Below the pieces are notes generated by a model that saw only the letters and a list, made by a program, of their open reading frames with translations, ran no database searches and was not told the DNA's origin. The position numbers were made by a program, and so were the translations under genes. Below are positions 29,757 through 38,111 of a stretch of 64,000 nt of DNA, piece by piece; position 1 is the stretch's first letter; each line of letters opens with the position of its first letter. The DNA is from Erythrobacter sp. (GTDB lineage Bacteria; Pseudomonadota; Alphaproteobacteria; Sphingomonadales; Sphingomonadaceae). The stretch spans positions 2,794,047 through 2,858,046 of the forward strand of contig NZ_CP136573.1 in assembly GCF_035194505.1 (NCBI RefSeq). Direction: 5' to 3'.

Positions 29757-31436
29757 TCAGATGTCGAGAGTGATGTCGTAGGCCACGGTCATGCGTGTGC
29801 CGCGATGGATCGGGCGGGTGCCATGGTACAGGGTGCTCGGGAACAGCGCGAGCGTCCCCTCGGCAGGCTTGATCGCATGGAGCGGGCCAAGCCCTTCAGC
29901 GAGGCCCGGCGGCGGATTACCGAGTTCAAGCCAGCCCGGCCCGCCCGGCGCATCGACTTCGTCCGGCACCAACCAGTAACTTGCCGAGGACAGCACCCCG
30001 CGTGGATGGATATGCGCGGCGTGGTGGCCCTGTCCCTCAAGCCGGATCGACCAGCTGCCAGTAATCGCCCAGCGCGCATCGCGGTGCGCCAGCAGCGGGT
30101 GACGGGGGTCAGCCTTGGGCAGGCCAGAGCGGTAGTCCTCCATCGCGGCAAAGAGCGCCGCCTCCAGCCGCGCCAGCTCCGGCTCCGCCCGGGCAAACAG
30201 CGCGCCCTTGGTCTGCGAGCCATCCTTGACCGACTGCCCGATCGGCATGGCCGAGTGGCGGTGAAGCTGATCGAGCAGCGCGGTGGTTTCGCTGCGTTCT
30301 TCTGCGGTGAGGGGCAGGGCGATCTGGCGCACCAGCCCCTCCTGCCCGTGCAGCCACGCATGGCGATCATCCCCGGTCATGCGCCATGCGAGATCGGTCA
30401 GCGCCCATGCCGCGACATCGCCCGGAGCCTCCGCCAGAACAGCCGCCAGCGCGGCCTCGGCCGCAAGCGGGTCGCCGAGCCGCAAGAGGTTGCGCCCGCG
30501 CGCGGTCATCCACTCGGAGGTCTGAAGTGCGGAGAAACTGTCGAGCACTGTCTGTGCTTCGCGCGCCTGTCCGGCTTCACCGAGAGAGACCGCCTCGGCC
30601 AGCGCCAGAGCCGGCTCATCGGGCCAGAGCCGGCGGGCGCGGGCGAGGGCGGCGGTGCTTTCCTCCGGCCGGTCAACGCCGTCCAGCGTCTCGGCCCAAG
30701 CGAGATATATCGATGGCGACGCACCCTGCGCCGCGGCAATCCCCTCGAAATGATCGGCAAAGCGCGCCCGGTCACCCGCGGCCCAGCGCAGTTCGGCATG
30801 GAGTTTGAGGCCATCTGTCCAGCCGGGAACATGCGTCACCAGCGTGGTGGTGCACTCCAGCGCCTCGCTGAGCCGACCGGCAATGGCGAGCGCCTGCGCG
30901 TAATCGAACAGCAAATTGGGGTCGCCGCGATTGAGGGTAAGCGCGGTTTCGAGATGGGGGATCGCTGCCGGATCATGGCGTTCAAGCGACAGGCGCGCGC
31001 GGCTGCGGGCGGTGCGCGGGTTTGCCGGATCGAGCGCCACGGCGCGTTCCATGCTGATGCTCGCCTCGGCCCAGCGCCGCGCTTGCCGCTGGCTATCGGC
31101 CCGCACCCGCCAATATCCGGCGTTGTTTGCCCCGTGGGGTTCGAGCGGGGCGAGCAGGGCCGCGGCACGGGCGTGCTGCTCCACCCGGCCGAGTGCGATT
31201 GCGGCGTTCACGCCCGCCTCGACCATGTCAGGCGCCAGCGCCAGCGCCCGCTCGAACAGCGCCAGCGCGCGGTCCGTCCGGCCAGCCTTGAAGTGGAAAT
31301 TGCCCGCGCTGTTGGCCAGCCGCGCGTCATCGGGAAAGGCGGCGAGTGCCTGTACGAAGGCTGCCTCGGCCCCGCTGTCGTCGCCCTGCTGGGCGAGCTG
31401 GTTGGCCGCCATCGCGAGGGTTTGGGCGCTGCTCAC
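29757..31436 (-). CDS. TPR-repeat protein with C-terminal putative 2OG-Fe(II) oxygenase domain
   Basis: A 559-residue fusion. Residues 1 to about 330 are helical TPR repeats (for example AGRTDRALALFERALALAPD). The last roughly 190 residues form a putative 2-oxoglutarate/iron oxygenase domain with GHHAAHIHPRG and a distal YHGTRPI, consistent with the iron- and cosubstrate-binding His and Arg. TPRs would present a protein substrate. No signal peptide, so cytoplasmic. It starts GTG at 31436, and GTGA overlaps the stop of a second, unrelated 2OG oxygenase. Domains of this kind often sit near TonB receptors in sphingomonads and caulobacters. Substrate unknown. Confidence 0.82.
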   Translation of the reverse strand: MSSAQTLAMAANQLAQQGDDSGAEAAFVQALAAFPDDARLANSAGNFHFKAGRTDRALALFERALALAPDMVEAGVNAAIALGRVEQHARAAALLAPLEPHGANNAGYWRVRADSQRQARRWAEASISMERAVALDPANPRTARSRARLSLERHDPAAIPHLETALTLNRGDPNLLFDYAQALAIAGRLSEALECTTTLVTHVPGWTDGLKLHAELRWAAGDRARFADHFEGIAAAQGASPSIYLAWAETLDGVDRPEESTAALARARRLWPDEPALALAEAVSLGEAGQAREAQTVLDSFSALQTSEWMTARGRNLLRLGDPLAAEAALAAVLAEAPGDVAAWALTDLAWRMTGDDRHAWLHGQEGLVRQIALPLTAEERSETTALLDQLHRHSAMPIGQSVKDGSQTKGALFARAEPELARLEAALFAAMEDYRSGLPKADPRHPLLAHRDARWAITGSWSIRLEGQGHHAAHIHPRGVLSSASYWLVPDEVDAPGGPGWLELGNPPPGLAEGLGPLHAIKPAEGTLALFPSTLYHGTRPIHRGTRMTVAYDITLDI

Positions 31437-32161
31437 TTGCTGCGCAGCCAGCCGGTCACCGACATGCGGCCCATCGGCGCGAAGGGCGGGACATAGCTGA
31501 CGCAGTGCGGAGTCGGCACGCGGAACAGGTTTAGAGCGTTGAAGCGCGGGCGGAATCCCTCGACGACATCGCCGTCCTCGTCGAGGAACAGCAGATAGCC
31601 GCCCCAGTCGGGATGCCAGTCATCACGCGCGAGATTGAGCACATAGGCCACTTCCCAGCCTTCCGCGACGTGGCTGTCGATATGGCGTCCAAGATAGTGG
31701 CCGGGTGCATAGAGCGTCGCCTGCCCGTCGGCCTTGATCAGATCGAGACCGGTCACCGCGCAGGCGAGGCCGAGGAAATCGGGGGTGTTGATATGCTCCA
31801 GCAGCACCTCGTGCGGGCCGTCCGGGTCCCAGCCTTCCTTCAGCGCGTCGAGCATCGGGTAATGGGCAAAGCGGAAGCCGTATTCGCCGCGGGCGGAATG
31901 TTCCTCGGCGCTGCGCGAGGCGGCGGCGAGGGCCTGCTGGCCCTGGGCGCTGCGGGTTTCGGCGGCGCGGAAGCTGCGCGGCTTTGCGGTGCCGGCACCC
32001 ACCGCCATGCCCCATGGCGTCCCGCGGGCGAGCACCATCTGAAGCTCGCGCGCGGTCTCGTCGGTCAGCACATTGCGGATCTGCACACGCCCGGTGGCGG
32101 CAAAGCGCGCCGCGTGCGCAGCGATGTCGAGTGCAGGGTTGAGTTCAAACAGGGTCTTCAT
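31433..32161 (-). CDS. 2OG-Fe(II) oxygenase (prolyl-hydroxylase-like fold)
   Basis: A 242-residue single-domain oxygenase. The facial triad is readable as His160-x-Asp162 in LGRHIDSH and His219 in VPTPHCVSYV, with Arg232 in GRMSVTGWL as the 2-oxoglutarate anchor. The segment YVLNLARDDWHPDWGGYLLFLD resembles the catalytic domain of the Ofd1/OGFOD1 ribosomal-protein hydroxylases, but that is similarity by eye. ATG 32161 is the first plausible start. The reading frame stays open far upstream only because it shadows the thiolase gene. It forms an operon with the TPR-oxygenase and is divergent from the thiolase. Confidence 0.85.
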   Translation of the reverse strand: MKTLFELNPALDIAAHAARFAATGRVQIRNVLTDETARELQMVLARGTPWGMAVGAGTAKPRSFRAAETRSAQGQQALAAASRSAEEHSARGEYGFRFAHYPMLDALKEGWDPDGPHEVLLEHINTPDFLGLACAVTGLDLIKADGQATLYAPGHYLGRHIDSHVAEGWEVAYVLNLARDDWHPDWGGYLLFLDEDGDVVEGFRPRFNALNLFRVPTPHCVSYVPPFAPMGRMSVTGWLRSK

Positions 32162-32350
32162 CGCCGCTCCCGCTCGGTGCCTGCCACCCTGCCAGCGCCA
32201 AGGCAAGCATTCCTCCCGCCGCAGGACCATCATTTTGGCCGCTTGATTTGCGCAAGCGCCTTCAATAGTCGGGTTGCCGCAAGGCAAGTGGCGATCCGCA
32301 ACTGATTGCCGGATACGCCCCATCCGAAGCCGGATTTCAAGGAGAGAGAG

Positions 32351-33520
32351 ATGAGCACAGCCTATATCGTCGAAGCGGTTCGCACGGCCGGTGGCCGGCG
32401 CGGCGGGCGTCTGGCCGGGGTGCACCCGGTGGATCTGCTGGCCAAGTCGCTCGATGCCGTGGTCGAGCGGTCGGGCATCGATCCCAAGGCGATCGACGAT
32501 GTGGTGACCGGCTGCGTCAGCCAGGCGGGCGAGCAGGCAATGCAGGTCGGGCGCATGGGCGTGCTGGCCTCCAAGCTGCTCCCGCAATCGACCCCGGCGG
32601 TGACGATCGATCGCCAGTGCGGCTCCAGCCAGCAGGCGATCCAGTTCGCCGCGCAGGCCGTGATGAGCGGCACGCAGGACGTGGTGATCGCCAGCGGCGT
32701 CGAAAGCATGACCCGCGTGCCGATGGGCTCCAACGTCACGCTGCACATGAAGGAAGGCCTCTACGCCAAGGCCGACGGGATCGAGGCGAAGTGGCCGGGG
32801 ATCAACTTCAGCCAGTTCATGGGCGCCGAAATGATCGTCAAGAAGCATGGCTTCACCAAGGACGATCTCGATCGCTTCGCCTATGAAAGCCACCAGCGCG
32901 CGATTGCCGCGACAAAGGCGGGCGCCTTTGACCGCGAAATCGTGGCCGTCGAGATCGAAACCCCCGAAGGCACCCAGATGCATACCATCGATGAGGGCAT
33001 CCGCTTCGATGCGACGCTGGAAGGCATTGCGGGCGTCAAGCTGCTCTCGCCGGATGGCGCGATCACGGCGGCCTCGGCCAGCCAGATCTGCGACGGTTCC
33101 TCGGCGGTGCTGGTGGTGTCGGAAGCGGCGCTCAAGGCCCATGGCCTGACCCCGCTGGCGCGCATCCACAACCTCACTGTGACGGCGGGCGATCCGGTGA
33201 TCATGCTCGAAGAGCCGCTGTTTGCGACCGATCGCGCGCTTCAGCGCGCCGGGATGACGATGGCCGATATCGACCTCTACGAAGTCAATGAAGCCTTCGC
33301 TTCCGTGCCGCTCGCATGGCTCAAGCACACTGGCGCGGACCCGGAAAAGCTCAACGTCCACGGCGGCGCGATTGCTCTGGGCCACCCGCTGGGCGCCTCG
33401 GGCACCAAGCTGATGGCGACCCTCGTCCACGCCCTCAAGCGCCATGGCAAGAAATATGGTCTCCAGACCATGTGCGAAGGCGGCGGCGTCGCCAACGTGA
33501 CCATCATCGAGAGCCTTTGA
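32351..33520 (+). CDS. Acetyl-CoA C-acyltransferase (thiolase)
   Basis: A 389-residue thiolase with the acyl-accepting Cys90 in DRQCGSSQQA, the NEAFA motif (EVNEAFASVP), GHPLGASG with the general-base histidine, and the C-terminal CEGGGVAN with the second cysteine. It either cleaves 3-ketoacyl-CoA or condenses acetyl-CoA. The genes that follow (SDR dehydrogenase, enoyl-CoA hydratase) favour a beta-oxidation-like role. ATG 32351 follows GGAGAGAG directly. The SDR gene starts 38 bp downstream on the same transcript. Confidence 0.92.
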   Translation: MSTAYIVEAVRTAGGRRGGRLAGVHPVDLLAKSLDAVVERSGIDPKAIDDVVTGCVSQAGEQAMQVGRMGVLASKLLPQSTPAVTIDRQCGSSQQAIQFAAQAVMSGTQDVVIASGVESMTRVPMGSNVTLHMKEGLYAKADGIEAKWPGINFSQFMGAEMIVKKHGFTKDDLDRFAYESHQRAIAATKAGAFDREIVAVEIETPEGTQMHTIDEGIRFDATLEGIAGVKLLSPDGAITAASASQICDGSSAVLVVSEAALKAHGLTPLARIHNLTVTAGDPVIMLEEPLFATDRALQRAGMTMADIDLYEVNEAFASVPLAWLKHTGADPEKLNVHGGAIALGHPLGASGTKLMATLVHALKRHGKKYGLQTMCEGGGVANVTIIESL

Positions 33521-33558
33521 GGCTCCCCGCGAAAACCTTTGAATATCAGGAGATAATA

Positions 33559-34344
33559 ATGGAAGTTTCTGCCAATACCCCCGCCGTCGTCACCGGCGGT
33601 GCCTCTGGCCTCGGCGCGGCGACGGCGCGTGCGCTGGCTGCCAAAGGCGCGAAGGTCGCGATCTTCGACATGAACGAGGAAAAGGGCGAAGCGCTCGCAG
33701 CAGAACTCGGCGGCATCTTCTGCAAGGTCAACGTGACCAGCGAGGAGGACGTCGACGCCGGTTTCGCCAAGGCCCGCGCCGCCCACGGCCAGGAGCGCAT
33801 CCTGGTGAACTGCGCAGGGATCGGCAACGCCATCAAGACCGCCAGCCGCTCGAAGGAAGACGGCTCGATCAAGCACTTCCCCGTCAGCGCCTTCGATTTT
33901 GTCATTCAGGTCAACCTGATCGGCACCTTCCGCTGCATCGCCAAGTCGGCGGCGGGCATGATGACCCTTGATCCGATCGACGAATTCGGCGAGCGCGGTG
34001 CGATCGTCAACACCGCGTCGGTGGCGGGCGAAGATGGCCAGATCGGTCAGGCCGCCTACTCGGCTTCGAAGGCCGGCGTGATCGGCATGACGCTCCCCAT
34101 CGCGCGTGACCTCATGAACGAGGGCATTCGCGTCAACACCATCCTGCCGGGCATTTTCGACACCCCGCTGCTCGCCGCTGCGCCGCAGAATGTGCGCGAT
34201 GCGCTGGCCGCGTCGGTGCCGTTCCCCAAGCGTCTCGGCTTGCCGGTGGAATATGCCAAGCTCGCCATGACCATGATCGAGACCGGCTACTTCAACGGCG
34301 AAGACGTCCGCCTCGACGGCGCAATTCGCATGGCGCCGCGCTAA
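33559..34344 (+). CDS. SDR-family 3-hydroxyacyl-CoA dehydrogenase-like oxidoreductase
   Basis: A 261-residue short-chain dehydrogenase with TGGASGLG for NAD(P) binding, NCAG after strand 4, and the YSASK catalytic pair. The length, the IFDMNEEKGEALA region after strand 2 and the neighbourhood resemble the type II 3-hydroxyacyl-CoA dehydrogenase (17-beta-HSD10) group. The acidic residue after strand 2 suggests NAD preference. ATG 33559 follows AGGAGAT. It is probably co-transcribed with the thiolase; a 30-bp palindrome centred on parS lies 16 bp after its stop. Confidence 0.88.
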   Translation: MEVSANTPAVVTGGASGLGAATARALAAKGAKVAIFDMNEEKGEALAAELGGIFCKVNVTSEEDVDAGFAKARAAHGQERILVNCAGIGNAIKTASRSKEDGSIKHFPVSAFDFVIQVNLIGTFRCIAKSAAGMMTLDPIDEFGERGAIVNTASVAGEDGQIGQAAYSASKAGVIGMTLPIARDLMNEGIRVNTILPGIFDTPLLAAAPQNVRDALAASVPFPKRLGLPVEYAKLAMTMIETGYFNGEDVRLDGAIRMAPR

Positions 34345-34366
34345 AAAGGGGCCGCCAGAGGGGCAA

Positions 34367-34382
34367 TGTTTCACGTGAAACA
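34367..34382. other. parS site 2 (ParB-binding palindrome)
   Basis: Exact TGTTTCACGTGAAACA. Here the perfect palindrome extends to 30 bp (34360-34389, flanked by GGGGCAA and TTGCCCC). It lies between the SDR stop and the terminator before the enoyl-CoA hydratase, outside any gene. Confidence 0.95.
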
Positions 34383-34394
34383 TTGCCCCCGGCC

Positions 34395-34438
34395 TTGCCA
34401 AACGAGTGCCAACTCGGGGTCAAACCGGGGCTGGAGGG
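34395..34438 (+). repeat. parS-linked 11-bp repeat array 2 (four units)
   Basis: Starting 12 bp after the parS edge, consecutive 11-bp units begin at 34395, 34406, 34417 and 34428. Unit 2 reads GTGCCAACTCG and unit 3 reads GGGTCAAACCG. Unit 4 is degenerate (CTG at positions 4-6), and a possible fifth, GGTCTAAAATC, follows. Unit 3 sits at the same distance from parS as the GGGTCA units in the other two arrays. Function unknown. Confidence 0.7.
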
Positions 34439-34490
34439 GGTCTAAAATCGCCGCCTTTTCCAACTTCCGGCCACCCTTCAGCCAGCCAGA

Positions 34491-34517
34491 CCCTCGCTTT
34501 TGCGGGGGTTTTCTTTT
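34491..34517 (+). terminator. Rho-independent terminator upstream of the enoyl-CoA hydratase
   Basis: A 7-bp stem CCCTCGC/GCGGGGG (one T-G pair) with TTTT loop is followed by TTTTCTTTT. It ends the thiolase-SDR transcript, so the hydratase needs its own promoter in the remaining 45 bp or depends on read-through. Confidence 0.78.
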
Positions 34518-34562
34518 GCGCGCACCATGGCATCACAGCCATCTGTCAGGAGAGAACACCGC

Positions 34563-35427
<865 letters not shown>

Positions 35428-35435
<8 letters not shown>

Positions 35436-35904
35436 GGGCGGTGAGGCGCGGCCGAATGAAGGACGGCTGGCCGGGTTCCTGCCCTATCAGTTGTCGGTCG
35501 CGTCCAACGCGGTGAGCGATCTTATCGCCGAGCGCTATCGCAACCGCTTTGCGCTGAAGGTGCCCGAATGGCGGGTGATGGCGGTGCTGGGGGATGCCGG
35601 CAGCATGACCCAGCGCGATCTCACCACGGCGACCCTGATGGACAAGGTCGCGGTCAACCGCGCGGTCAAGGTGCTGGAGGATCGCGGGCTGGTGGCGCGG
35701 GTGCCCAATCCCGATGACGGACGTTCGCACCTGCTCGAACTGACGGGCGAGGGGCGGGCGATCCATGCCGAGGTCATGCCGCTGGCGCTGGCGACCGAGC
35801 GCGATCTGTTGAGCGGATTTGCGCCCGACGAGCAGCAGGTGCTGCGCGATATGCTGGAAGCGCTGCGGAAGCGGGCTGGCGAAATGGCGCGTAGCCCGAG
35901 GTAG
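35428..35904 (+). CDS. MarR-family transcriptional regulator
   Basis: A 158-residue winged-helix regulator. The DNA-binding core is EWRVMAVLGDAGSMTQRDLTTATLMDKVAVNRAVKVLEDRGLV, followed by the wing VPNPDDGRSHLLELT, and helical dimerisation segments lie at both ends. It overlaps the enoyl-CoA hydratase gene, so control of this acyl-CoA gene set in response to a CoA thioester or aromatic acid is likely, by analogy with other MarR genes. ATG 35428 or 35416 are possible. The stop codon lies in a 15-bp tandem repeat that repeats the in-frame TAG. Confidence 0.88.
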
Positions 35905-35941
35905 TTGGGGCCGAGGTAGAAGGGGCCAAGGTAGTGCGCCC
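35897..35941. repeat. 15-bp tandem repeat (three imperfect copies) across the marR stop
   Basis: Units at 35897, 35912 and 35927 share the pattern C-R-A-GGTAG-N2-GGGGC (the third is more degenerate). As the period is a multiple of three, the marR stop TAG recurs in frame at 35917 and 35932. Confidence 0.7.
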
Positions 35942-35979
35942 CCATCCCGCCGCGCCGTTGGTGGCGCAGCGGGATGGGG
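35940..35979. terminator. Hairpin between convergent marR and tadC
   Basis: CCCCATCCCGC (35940-35950) pairs with GCGGGATGGGG (35969-35979), with an inner GCGCC/GGCGC extension. There is no U run. It probably serves both converging transcripts. Confidence 0.6.
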
Positions 35980-35991
35980 TGCAGTCTCCGG

Positions 35992-37011
35992 CTAGCCGCC
36001 GCCCATGGCCGAGCCCGGGCCGATCAGCGCGTCGGAGATCGAACAGGCGGCCGGGCCGAGAATGACGATGAACAGCGTCGGCAGAATGAACAGAATCAGC
36101 GGCACGGTCATGATCGCAGGCAGACGCGCGGCCTTTTCCTCGGCGCGCATCATGCGCTCGTTGCGGAATTCGGCCGAGAGCACGCGCAGCGCGGAGGCCA
36201 GCGGGGTGCCGTAACGCTCGGTCTGGATCATGGTCGTCACCACGCCCTTCACCGCTTCGAGATTGACGCGGTAGGCGAGGTTGTTGAAGGCCAGCCGGCG
36301 TTCGGTGAGGAACGAGAGCTCGATCGCGGTCAGGGCGAATTCGTCACCCAGTTCGGGATAGGCGCGGCCCAGTTCCTTGGCGACGCGGTTGAAGGCGGCG
36401 TCCACGGTCAGACCGGCTTCGGCGCAGATCACCAGCAGGTCGAGCGCATCGGGCAGGCCCTTCTGGATTTCCTTGGTACGCTTGCTGGCCTTGTTCGAGA
36501 GGAAGATTTCCGGGCCCTTGTAGGCCACAGCCACCACCGCCGCGAAGGCGAACAGGCGGGTCATCGGGCCCCAGGTCGGCCAGAAATCGACGATGTAGAT
36601 CATCAGGCCGGCAATGCCGCCCAGCACCAGCGGCAGGATCGCGCGGGCGCCGATGATGAAATAGGCCAGTTCCTTGTTGCGATAGCCGGCATGGGCCAGC
36701 TTCTGCTGGATGACCTTGATCTGGCTGTCCTGAAGCACGTTGAGCTTGGACAGGTTTTCCTTGACCTTGTCGGTGTTGTTGCTGCGGCGCGTCAGGCGCG
36801 TGCGCTTCTTGGCCGAGGAGGTGATGATCCCCGCCTTGAGCTGTTCGCGCCGCGCTTCGAGCACCTTCACGCGCTTGGCCATCGGATCGCGGATCGTGAC
36901 GGCGGCGTAGATCGCCAGCACCATCGCGAAGGCGGCAAGGCCGGCTAGCACGGTGCCGACCATGATCACGTCGAAACCGAGCAGCATGGGTCCGGTGGGT
37001 TGATCGATCAT
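35992..37011 (-). CDS. tadC: Tad pilus inner-membrane protein TadC (type II secretion F domain)
   Basis: A 339-residue membrane protein with an N-terminal helix, a charged linker with basic clusters (KKRTRLTRRSNN), two central helices and a C-terminal T2SSF domain (LPDALDLLVICAEAGLTVDAAFNRVAKEL) ending in a final helix. With TadB it forms the platform for Flp pilus assembly. It is the last gene of the operon, 15 bp after tadB, and converges with marR. Confidence 0.92.
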   Translation of the reverse strand: MIDQPTGPMLLGFDVIMVGTVLAGLAAFAMVLAIYAAVTIRDPMAKRVKVLEARREQLKAGIITSSAKKRTRLTRRSNNTDKVKENLSKLNVLQDSQIKVIQQKLAHAGYRNKELAYFIIGARAILPLVLGGIAGLMIYIVDFWPTWGPMTRLFAFAAVVAVAYKGPEIFLSNKASKRTKEIQKGLPDALDLLVICAEAGLTVDAAFNRVAKELGRAYPELGDEFALTAIELSFLTERRLAFNNLAYRVNLEAVKGVVTTMIQTERYGTPLASALRVLSAEFRNERMMRAEEKAARLPAIMTVPLILFILPTLFIVILGPAACSISDALIGPGSAMGGG

Positions 37012-37026
37012 CGCTTGTGTCCCGGA

Positions 37027-37998
37027 TCAGATTTCGAAGGAGACCATCTTGGCCATGATGGCGACGCCGATGCCCATCCACGTGAGCCCGCCGAGGCCGG
37101 CCACGATCAGGCGATCATCGGTGAAAAAGCCGCCGATATACTCGGGGTTGACCCAGGTGATCATCGCAAAGACGATGAAGGGCAGCGAGCCGACGATATA
37201 GGCCGAGGCCTTGGATTCCGAGCTCATCGCCTTGATCTTCAGCTTCATCTGGCCGCGCTTGCGCAGCACGTCGGCGAGGTTCGAGAGCGTTTCGGCAAGG
37301 TTGCCGCCCGTCTCGCGCTGGATCGCCAGGGTGATGGTGAAGAAGTTGAATTCGGCAATGCCGAGCTTGTCGGCGGTGTCCTGCAGCGCGTCTTCCATGG
37401 TCTTGCCGACCTTGATCCGGTCAACGATGCTGCGGAATTCGATGCCCACCGGGCCGGGCACTTCCTGCGACACGACGCCGAGCGTCTCGGTCACGGGGAG
37501 ACCCGAGCGCAGACCACGCACCAGCAGTTCCAGCGCATCGGGGAACTTGGTGATGAAGGCGTTGGTGCGGCGCTTGATGAAGTGGCCCACGACCATGTGC
37601 GGGAGGCCTGCGCCGACCGCGCCGCCGATCCCCAGCGACAGCATCGGCGCGCCGCTCTGGATGAAGATGATCACGGCGACGGCAATGCCGAGCCCGAGCG
37701 AGGTGTAGATATATTGCGAGACCGACCAGCCCTTGCCGGTGCGCTCGAGGCGGACGGCGAGGGCTTCGGTGCGCGAGCCGGAGCCGGCGACCTTGTAGCC
37801 CTTCGGCTTGCGGGCGGCGACGGCGCGCTTGAACTGCGCGTCGACCTTGGCATCGACGCTCTCGGAATGGCGGAAGCGCAGCGCCTGCATCCGGCGCTTC
37901 TGGGCCTTGGCCGCGCCAGATCCGGTTGCGGCCAGATAGCCGACAACCAGCACGGTGAAGATCACCGTCGTGATGAGCAGGGATTGGAAAAAGTCCAT
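37027..37998 (-). CDS. tadB: Tad pilus inner-membrane protein TadB (type II secretion F domain)
   Basis: A 323-residue protein with an N-terminal membrane helix, a basic linker, two helices in the middle, and the T2SSF signature (FPDALELLVRGLRSGLPVTETLGVVSQEVPG, IQRETGGNLAETLSNLA). It pairs with TadC. ATG 37998 is 113 bp downstream of the cpaE stop. In most clusters the ATPase gene cpaF/tadA occupies this place, but here there is none. Confidence 0.92.
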   Translation of the reverse strand: MDFFQSLLITTVIFTVLVVGYLAATGSGAAKAQKRRMQALRFRHSESVDAKVDAQFKRAVAARKPKGYKVAGSGSRTEALAVRLERTGKGWSVSQYIYTSLGLGIAVAVIIFIQSGAPMLSLGIGGAVGAGLPHMVVGHFIKRRTNAFITKFPDALELLVRGLRSGLPVTETLGVVSQEVPGPVGIEFRSIVDRIKVGKTMEDALQDTADKLGIAEFNFFTITLAIQRETGGNLAETLSNLADVLRKRGQMKLKIKAMSSESKASAYIVGSLPFIVFAMITWVNPEYIGGFFTDDRLIVAGLGGLTWMGIGVAIMAKMVSFEI

Positions 37999-38111
37999 GC
38001 TGAAGCTTCCTGCCTTGCTGCGCGGGCGTGCCGCGCCGGATCAAATTTGCTCCCTGTGGGGGCAGGCGTGCCGGCATCGGTGCCAGCCGCCCGCCCCGCA
38101 CGGGGCACCTT

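Noticed and set aside
31433..33445. A 670-residue minus-strand open frame extending the 2OG oxygenase upstream
   Set aside because: The part beyond 32161 is the antisense shadow of the thiolase gene; the oxygenase domain begins at ATG 32161.
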